Below, piece by piece: positions 1 through 4,643 of a DNA stretch of 6,571 nt. The notes under the pieces are model-generated. The model had not been told where the DNA came from. It worked only from the letters and a program-made list of their open reading frames with translations, and ran no database searches. How positions within the stretch are numbered: the stretch's first letter is position 1; each line of letters begins with the position of its first letter. A program made the position numbers and the translations under genes. The stretch is from positions 1 through 6,571 of the forward strand of contig JAKSBM010000103.1 of the NCBI GenBank assembly GCA_022361135.1. Reading direction: 5' to 3'. This DNA is from Desulfobacterales bacterium (GTDB lineage: Bacteria > Desulfobacterota > Desulfobacteria > Desulfobacterales > Desulfobacteraceae).

Positions 1-2
1 AC

Positions 3-2270
3 GATTTGGGAAATTTCAGACGTGTTCTCCGGAAAAACCACCACTCCGGGATTGCCCTTCACAAGGGAGGCGTCATAGGAATAAAGCTCAATGCCGGTGA
101 AAATTCCGGCGGCCCGCTTTGTCTGAAATACGGGGTCACCTCCAACCATATCCTGGGCATGGAAGTGGTCCTGGCCGATGGGGAAATCCTGAACATCGGC
201 GGTCCTGCCCTGGATCCTTCCGGCTATGACCTGCGGGGCCTCATGGTGGGGTCCGAAGGCGGCCTGGGCATCATCACCGAACTCACCCTGAGAATCCTTC
301 CCAAGACCGAAGACGTCATTACCATGCTGGCGGTCTACGACGATATCCATTCCGCAGCCCTGTCCGTGTCCAAGATCATTTCCGCTGGCATCGTGCCCAA
401 TACCCTTGAAATGATGGATGCCCTGGTCATCGAGGCCGTGGAAGCCAACGCCCCCTGCGGATACCCCACCGATGCCGCCGCCGTGCTCATCATAGAGGTG
501 GAAGGCATGACCGTGGGGCTGAAGGAACAGGCCCAACAGATCCAGGAAATCTGCATGGCCACCAATTGCCGGGACATTAAAACCGCCAAGAACCAGGAAG
601 AACGCGACCGCCTCTGGCAGGGCAGAAGGGGGGCCTTCGGCGCCATTGCCCGCCTGGCCCCCAACTACCTGGTCAACGATGCCTGTGTGCCCAGAACCCA
701 GCTCCCCGAAGCCCTGGTCCGGGTCAATGACATTGCGGAGAAATACGGCTGCCGGGTGGGCAATGTATTCCATGCCGGTGACGGCAACCTCCATCCCCTG
801 CTGCTCTTTGATTCCCGGAACCCCGAGGAATTGGACATGGTCCACAAGGCCGGCTGGGCCATCATGTCCGCCTGTGTGGAACTGGGGGGTACCATTTCCG
901 GGGAACACGGCATCGGCCGGGAAAAACAGGCGGCCATGCCCATGATTTTCTCCAAGGATGACCTGGCGGTCCAGCGCCGGGTCAAGGCCGCCTTTGACCC
1001 GGAACATATTCTCAATCCCAATAAGGTGATCCCGGAACCCTCCAAGGACGGGAAGGATCCCCAGGGCCCCACGGTGTTGGATCGTCCCGGTCTCACCGAT
1101 GCCAAGGGCGTTGCCGGCGTCATGGACGCGGTCAAGGCTGCCCACACTTCCGGGGTTGCCTTTTCCCCGGTGGGTGCCGGTCACTTCAAAACCTTCGGCA
1201 ACATGGAAAAGGGAAGCCTGACCCCCCTGTCCACATCCGAACTCACCGAAGTGGTTGAATACGATACCGCCAACCTTTTCATCACCCTGGGCTCCGGCAC
1301 CACCCTGGCCGGTCTCCAGGAAAAACTGGCCGAAAACAACCAATGGCTGCCCATCCGTCCCCCGTTCTTCCAAAAGGACTCCACCCTGGGGGCCCTGGCC
1401 GCCATGGGTGTTTCCGGTCCGGAACGCATGTTCTACGGCGCCCCCCGGGATTTCGCCCTGGGTCTGCGCTTTGTCAACAGCCAGGGGCAGGTGATCTCCA
1501 CCGGCGGCAAGGTGGTGAAGAACGTGGCCGGTTACGACATGACCCGGACCCTGGTGGGCAGCAACGGTACCTTGGGTGCCATCACCGAAGTCTCCTGGCG
1601 GGTGGCCACACGGCCCGAAGCATGCAAGGCCGTTTTGGCCCAGGGCAGCCTGGAAGATTGCCACCGGGCATCAATGGCCCTGATGACGGCCAACCTCTTT
1701 CCCACGTTTGCCGCGGCCCGTCCCGCCGGTGCCAACTCCGGCAGCCTGGCTTCCACCTGGGAGCTGGTGGTCGGCTTTGAAGATCTGGCCATGGTGGTGG
1801 ATCACAAGGTTGAAAGATGCCAGACCCTGCTGGCTGAGATGGATCTTTCCGTAAATGAGGCCAAGGACTATGACCTCATTGCCGGATGTTTCCAGCCCGA
1901 TTATGAAGCCATGGCCCCGGCCAATTTTATCCTCAAGGGATCTGCGGCCACCATCCATCTGGCCAAGTTGACCCGCCACCTGGAAACCCTGGCCCACCAG
2001 AACAATTGGCTGGTGGACTTCGGCTGCGGTCGGATTTTCTCGGCCATGGAAAGCCTTACTCCGGATCAATGGGCAGAAATCACGGCCATTTTCGATGAAG
2101 TCGGCGGCCACGTCCAGTTGGAAAAGTCCCCGGACGGCTTCCGTCGCACCAATGATGTTTATGGTTCGGTCAAGCGTCCGGAATGGGAAATGGCCCACCG
2201 GATCAAAAAGGCCCTGGACCCCAATGGAATCTTCGCCCCCGGCCGTCTGCCGAATGGCGCCAATGCATAA
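3..2270 (+). CDS. glcD: GlcD-GlcE fusion: FAD-linked 2-hydroxy-acid (glycolate/D-lactate) dehydrogenase flavoprotein, 5'-partial
   Basis: The frame is open through the left edge. The first possible start in it is a TTG at 6, and numbering below counts from there; it is not a credible real start. Residues ~30-100 are the second half of a GlcD FAD-binding domain (GENSGGPLCLKYGVT, then VGSEGGLGIITE). Residues ~105-343 are the FAD-oxidase C domain, with HAGDGNLHP at 256-264, SGEHGIGREK at 298-307 and the usual GlcD ending FDPEHILNPNKVIPE at 330-344. After a ~20-residue linker a second flavoprotein module begins, GlcE-like: PVGAGHFKTFG at ~388-398, GGKVVKNVAGYD at 500-511, GSNGTLGAITE at 518-528, closing with FAPGRLP. 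GlcD and GlcE are separate proteins in E. coli, so this is a fusion. The family oxidises glycolate, D-lactate or similar acids and hands electrons to GlcF, the next gene. About 120-150 N-terminal GlcD residues are missing. The first ~29 visible residues do not match the family (see findings), so a frameshift, decay or sequence error there is possible. Substrate cannot be told from sequence. Confidence 0.9.
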   Translation, partial: DLGNFRRVLRKNHHSGIALHKGGVIGIKLNAGENSGGPLCLKYGVTSNHILGMEVVLADGEILNIGGPALDPSGYDLRGLMVGSEGGLGIITELTLRILPKTEDVITMLAVYDDIHSAALSVSKIISAGIVPNTLEMMDALVIEAVEANAPCGYPTDAAAVLIIEVEGMTVGLKEQAQQIQEICMATNCRDIKTAKNQEERDRLWQGRRGAFGAIARLAPNYLVNDACVPRTQLPEALVRVNDIAEKYGCRVGNVFHAGDGNLHPLLLFDSRNPEELDMVHKAGWAIMSACVELGGTISGEHGIGREKQAAMPMIFSKDDLAVQRRVKAAFDPEHILNPNKVIPEPSKDGKDPQGPTVLDRPGLTDAKGVAGVMDAVKAAHTSGVAFSPVGAGHFKTFGNMEKGSLTPLSTSELTEVVEYDTANLFITLGSGTTLAGLQEKLAENNQWLPIRPPFFQKDSTLGALAAMGVSGPERMFYGAPRDFALGLRFVNSQGQVISTGGKVVKNVAGYDMTRTLVGSNGTLGAITEVSWRVATRPEACKAVLAQGSLEDCHRASMALMTANLFPTFAAARPAGANSGSLASTWELVVGFEDLAMVVDHKVERCQTLLAEMDLSVNEAKDYDLIAGCFQPDYEAMAPANFILKGSAATIHLAKLTRHLETLAHQNNWLVDFGCGRIFSAMESLTPDQWAEITAIFDEVGGHVQLEKSPDGFRRTNDVYGSVKRPEWEMAHRIKKALDPNGIFAPGRLPNGANA

Positions 2271-2276
2271 ATGAAT

Positions 2277-2281
2277 GAGGG
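2277..2281 (+). promoter_or_regulatory. Ribosome binding site of glcF
   Basis: GAGGG lies 8 bases before the ATG at 2290, in the 19-base gap after the glcDE stop codon (2268-2270). It fixes the glcF start and supports translation from one polycistronic message. The nearby ATG at 2283 is in another frame. Confidence 0.75.
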
Positions 2282-2289
2282 TATGATCA

Positions 2290-3546
2290 ATGGATATTAC
2301 CAAAGAATACGACGCCATATCACAATGTAACAAATGCGGTTTCTGCCAGGTGGCCTGCCCGGTGTTCCGCGCCACGGGCAGCGAATCCGGGGTGGCCCGG
2401 GGCCGCCTGGCCCTCATGCGGGGCATCATTGAAGAGCGGGTGGAATGGGGAGCTGAAATGGAAGAGCCCCTGTTCAACTGCCTGGGCTGCGGCGCCTGTA
2501 CGGCCAATTGTTTTGGGGCGGTTCCCACGCCGGATCTCATCATCAAGGGCCGGGCCGAATACCTGGAACGGGTGGGGCGCAAACCCGTTCACAAACTCTT
2601 GTTCGACCACCTTTTGCCCCATCCCAAACGCCTCCATGCCGCGGCCCGCATTGCCGCCCTGGGGAAAAACTCGGGCATGTCCAAGATGGCCAAGGCCGTG
2701 GGCCTGCTCAAGGTCCTGGGACGGGATCTGGCCAAGGCGGAAAACATCGTGGAAAAGCTGCCGGCCAAGTCCTTCAGGGCCGAGTTCCAGCCCGGGGAAT
2801 ATCCCGGCATGGGCACGGATTTGAAAATCGGTTTTTTCATCGGTTGCGGGGTGGACATCATCCAGCAGGAAGCCGGACGCCAGACCTTTGAACTATTGAA
2901 AAAGATCGGGAAAAGCGTCACCATCCTGGACAATTGCTGCTGCGGTCTGCCGGCCTGGAATTACGGGGATGTGGATGCGGCCCGGAATCTGGCCACCAAA
3001 AACCTGGACGCCTTGGGCAACCAGGGCTTTGATGTGATCATCACCGATTGTTCTTCCTGTGCCGGTTTCCTCAAGTCCTATGAAAAGGTATTTGAAGGCT
3101 ATGAAGGGCTTCTGGAAAGGCTGAAGGCGGAATTGCCCCCCATCCAGGACATGGTGGAATTCATATTCAACCACAAGCCCGAATCCCCCCTGCGCCAGGA
3201 GCCCATCGTGGTCACCTACCACGATCCCTGCCATGCCGTCCGGGGCCAGGGGATTTCCAAGGAAAACCGGGAGATCCTGAAAAGTATCCCCGGCATCGAA
3301 TTCCGGGAAATGCCCGAGGCCGACTGGTGCTGCGGCGGGGCCGGCTCCTATGCCCTGACCCATTACGATCTGTCCATGAAGGTGTTGGACCGGAAGATGA
3401 AGAATGTGGCCTCCACCGGGGCCGATTACCTGGTGACCTCCTGCCCGGCCTGCATGATCCAGCTTTCCCATGGCGTTCGCCAGGCTGGACTCAATACCAA
3501 GGTCTGCCACATCAGTGAGGTGATTACGGGGACCCAGGCCATATAA
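2290..3546 (+). CDS. glcF: GlcF: iron-sulfur subunit of glycolate/D-lactate dehydrogenase
   Basis: This 418-residue protein has the full GlcF layout. Two 4Fe-4S ferredoxin motifs come first: C13-x2-C16-x2-C19-x3-C23-P and C64-x2-C67-x2-C70-x3-C74. Two CCG (cysteine-rich, HdrB/GlcF-type) domains follow. The first has C186, C216-C217-C218-G and C254-x2-C257. The second has C314 (YHDPCH), C347-C348-G-G and C385-P-A-C388. All expected cysteines are present, so the protein looks functional. In the family it accepts electrons from the flavin subunits and passes them to quinone or another carrier. No membrane segment is evident, so it is probably cytoplasmic or peripheral to the inner membrane face. 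It sits 19 bases after the glcD-glcE fusion and is almost certainly co-transcribed with it. In sulfate reducers such modules feed lactate or glycolate electrons into respiration; that role here is inference. Length is close to the E. coli protein (about 400 residues). A different hydroxy-acid substrate remains possible, as CCG proteins serve several dehydrogenases. Confidence 0.93.
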   Translation: MDITKEYDAISQCNKCGFCQVACPVFRATGSESGVARGRLALMRGIIEERVEWGAEMEEPLFNCLGCGACTANCFGAVPTPDLIIKGRAEYLERVGRKPVHKLLFDHLLPHPKRLHAAARIAALGKNSGMSKMAKAVGLLKVLGRDLAKAENIVEKLPAKSFRAEFQPGEYPGMGTDLKIGFFIGCGVDIIQQEAGRQTFELLKKIGKSVTILDNCCCGLPAWNYGDVDAARNLATKNLDALGNQGFDVIITDCSSCAGFLKSYEKVFEGYEGLLERLKAELPPIQDMVEFIFNHKPESPLRQEPIVVTYHDPCHAVRGQGISKENREILKSIPGIEFREMPEADWCCGGAGSYALTHYDLSMKVLDRKMKNVASTGADYLVTSCPACMIQLSHGVRQAGLNTKVCHISEVITGTQAI

Positions 3547-3555
3547 AAATCATTC

Positions 3556-3567
3556 CCGGCTTGCCGG
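3556..3567 (+). terminator. Small hairpin just after glcF
   Basis: CCGG-CTTG-CCGG forms a 4-base-pair stem with a CUUG tetraloop, ten bases after the glcF stop, and is followed by TGTTTT. It could act as a weak first terminator or protect the 3' end of the mRNA. The stem is short, so this is tentative. The larger hairpin 12 bases further on is the convincing one. Confidence 0.25.
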
Positions 3568-3579
3568 TGTTTTAAACTT

Positions 3580-3614
3580 AAAAAGCCCTGTCGATGGAAT
3601 CGGCAGGGCTTTTT
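3580..3614. terminator. Bidirectional intrinsic terminator between glcF and the GntR regulator
   Basis: Arms 3580-3595 and 3599-3614 are complementary over 16 positions, with one G-U wobble and a 3-base loop. One arm starts with AAAAAG and the other ends with CTTTTT, so on either strand a GC-rich stem (GCCCTG/CAGGGC) is followed by a U run. It lies 33 bases after glcF (plus strand) and 55 bases after the regulator stop (minus strand). It can therefore end both convergent transcripts. Confidence 0.9.
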
Positions 3615-3669
3615 ATGAATGGGTATCTGGAGAATCTCTCCATGGAAAGGGTCCGATTCCCGGATCCTT

Positions 3670-4389
3670 TTATTTTTGTTCCTTCTTTTTTGCAAAATAG
3701 GCGTGGATCCGTTCCCGGATGCGGTCCAGGTGGTAGATCATTTTTTCCTGGGCTTTATCGGGATCTCCGGCCTTGATGGCCAGGAAGATTTCCTTGTGCT
3801 CCCGGATGATCTGCCGCTTGTCGTCGCTTTCGTAGCAGATGCCCACGGTGTCCTGGATCAGGCTGTAAATGGAGTACATGAGATGGGTCTGGATCTTGTT
3901 GTGGGAGGCGGCGGAGACGGCCATGTGGAAGGCCGAGTCTTCCTGGGTCAGGGAGAGATCCTGGGCCACCTTCTCTTCCATGGCTTGGATGCATTTCTCC
4001 ATGGCTTGGAGGTCGACGTCCATGGCCCGTTCTGCGGCGTACCGGGCATTCCAGGACTCCAGACAGCGGCGGACATCGTGGATTTCCAGCACCGTGGCCT
4101 TGTCCTTTTTCAGCAGGGGGCGCAGGGGGTCGGTGACGGAATCGGCAACAATGGATTTCACCCGGGTCCGCTTGCGCTGGGCCACGGTGACAAATCCGGT
4201 GGCATCGAGGATTTTCAGGGCTTCCCGCAGGGAGGAGCGGCTCACTTTAAAGGCCTTCATCAGATCCCGTTCCGAGGGCAGGGCATCCCCGGGCTGGAGG
4301 TTGCCTTCCAGGATGTGGTTTTTGATCTGATCCACGATCATGGTGGATACTTTGACCTGTTCAATGGGTTGGTATGTCAGTTCTGCCAT
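3670..4389 (-). CDS. GntR-family transcriptional regulator, FadR subfamily with FCD domain
   Basis: This is a 239-residue repressor-type DNA-binding protein. Residues ~10-80 are a winged helix-turn-helix with the GntR hallmark LPSERDLMKAFKVSRSSLREAL (37-58). Residues ~95-230 are an all-helical FCD domain. It carries the Asp-His-His-His set that binds a metal and the carboxylate effector in this family: D151 and H155 (DSAFH), H198 (EHKEI) and H220 (IYHLDRI). LldR, GlcC and PdhR belong here and sense small organic acids. I chose the ATG at 4389 because AGGAG stands 6 bases before it and the family domain starts just after. A longer frame reaches 4449 but has no ribosome site and covers the predicted transcription start and operator. 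The gene is convergent with glcF, unlike E. coli glcC, which is divergent from its operon. Control of the glcDE-glcF operon by a hydroxy acid is the likely job but is inferred from proximity. The exact orthologue is unresolved, so no symbol is given. Confidence 0.9.
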   Translation of the reverse strand: MAELTYQPIEQVKVSTMIVDQIKNHILEGNLQPGDALPSERDLMKAFKVSRSSLREALKILDATGFVTVAQRKRTRVKSIVADSVTDPLRPLLKKDKATVLEIHDVRRCLESWNARYAAERAMDVDLQAMEKCIQAMEEKVAQDLSLTQEDSAFHMAVSAASHNKIQTHLMYSIYSLIQDTVGICYESDDKRQIIREHKEIFLAIKAGDPDKAQEKMIYHLDRIRERIHAYFAKKKEQK

Positions 4390-4395
4390 GGTTGC

Positions 4396-4400
4396 GCTCC
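4396..4400 (-). promoter_or_regulatory. Ribosome binding site of the GntR regulator
   Basis: On the minus strand AGGAG is followed by six bases and then the ATG at 4389. This favours the 239-residue form over the 259-residue one. Confidence 0.7.
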
Positions 4401-4423
4401 TGTCTGTTTCCGCTGGGTTCCTC

Positions 4424-4446
4424 CCTGGTCTGATCAGCACACCAGG
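4424..4446. promoter_or_regulatory. Candidate FadR/GntR-type operator upstream of the regulator
   Basis: The core at 4425-4437 is CTGGTCTGATCAG, a 13-base palindrome broken at one symmetric pair. It fits the TGGT-n3-ACCA pattern of FadR-subfamily operators with one change, and matches the E. coli FadR box core CTGGTCnGACCAG at 11 of 12 defined positions. A second, wider inverted repeat, CCTGGT at 4424-4429 and ACCAGG at 4441-4446, overlaps it, so an extra half-site is available. The core lies 36-48 bases before the regulator ATG and just downstream of the predicted transcription start, where a bound repressor would block its own gene. Binding is inferred. Confidence 0.5.
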
Positions 4447-4455
4447 CATCGCGGC

Positions 4456-4484
4456 AATTTAACAGATCTTGGGCCCGGGATCAA
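4456..4484 (-). promoter_or_regulatory. Putative sigma70-type promoter of the GntR regulator
   Basis: Reading the minus strand, a TTGATC -35 box (4479-4484; 4 of 6 to consensus) is 17 bases from a TAAATT -10 box (4456-4461; 4 of 6 to consensus). Transcription would start near 4449, leaving a ~60-base leader that contains the operator and the ribosome site. Boxes of this quality arise by chance, but spacing and position fit well. Confidence 0.45.
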
Positions 4485-4502
4485 TGGAAGGGTTTTTCCC
4501 TT

Positions 4503-4523
4503 GGGAGGGACGGGGCAGGGGGG
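4503..4523 (+). other. G-quadruplex-forming motif upstream of the regulator promoter
   Basis: Four G runs (3, 3, 4 and 6 bases) are separated by loops of only 1, 2 and 2 bases: GGG-A-GGG-AC-GGGG-CA-GGGGGG. Further GGG runs follow at 4530-4532 and 4535-4537. Short loops of this kind favour stable quadruplexes. The G-rich strand is the template strand for the regulator gene, and the motif ends about 20 bases upstream of its -35 box. It is non-coding, between the pit terminator and the promoter. Whether it folds or matters is unknown. Confidence 0.5.
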
Positions 4524-4563
4524 ATGGAAGGGCCGGGCCGGAGGGCGCCTGGGGCTGCTGGAA

Positions 4564-4621
4564 TAAAAAAACGGGTGCCCTTCCCGGTCCCGGGCAGGGG
4601 ACTTTTTGGGAAGGGCATCCG
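4564..4621 (-). terminator. Intrinsic terminator of the phosphate transporter gene
   Basis: Arms 4572-4585 and 4608-4621 pair over 14 positions with one mismatch. The 22-base apical part holds a further 5-base-pair stem (GTCCC 4587-4591 with GGGAC 4598-4602). On the minus strand the stem is followed by seven Ts (A run at 4565-4571) and then ATT. It starts 22 bases after the transporter stop codon and isolates the regulator from pit transcription. Confidence 0.88.
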
Positions 4622-4643
4622 TCTTGCGTGTCACTGGCGCTGA

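Noticed and set aside
1671..2582. 303-codon open frame on the minus strand across the end of glcDE and start of glcF
   Set aside because: It lies opposite two well-supported genes, has no recognisable domain, and spans their junction. Long antisense frames are common in GC-rich genes.
3977..4010. 13-base direct repeat (TCCATGGCTTGGA at 3977-3989 and 3998-4010)
   Set aside because: It is in frame, 21 bases apart, and encodes QAME twice, one helical heptad of the regulator; best explained by protein structure.
3619..4566. 315-codon open frame on the plus strand opposite the GntR regulator
   Set aside because: The product is low-complexity (Gly, Val, Phe, His rich) and mirrors the regulator's codons; the regulator has clear family motifs, a ribosome site and a promoter.
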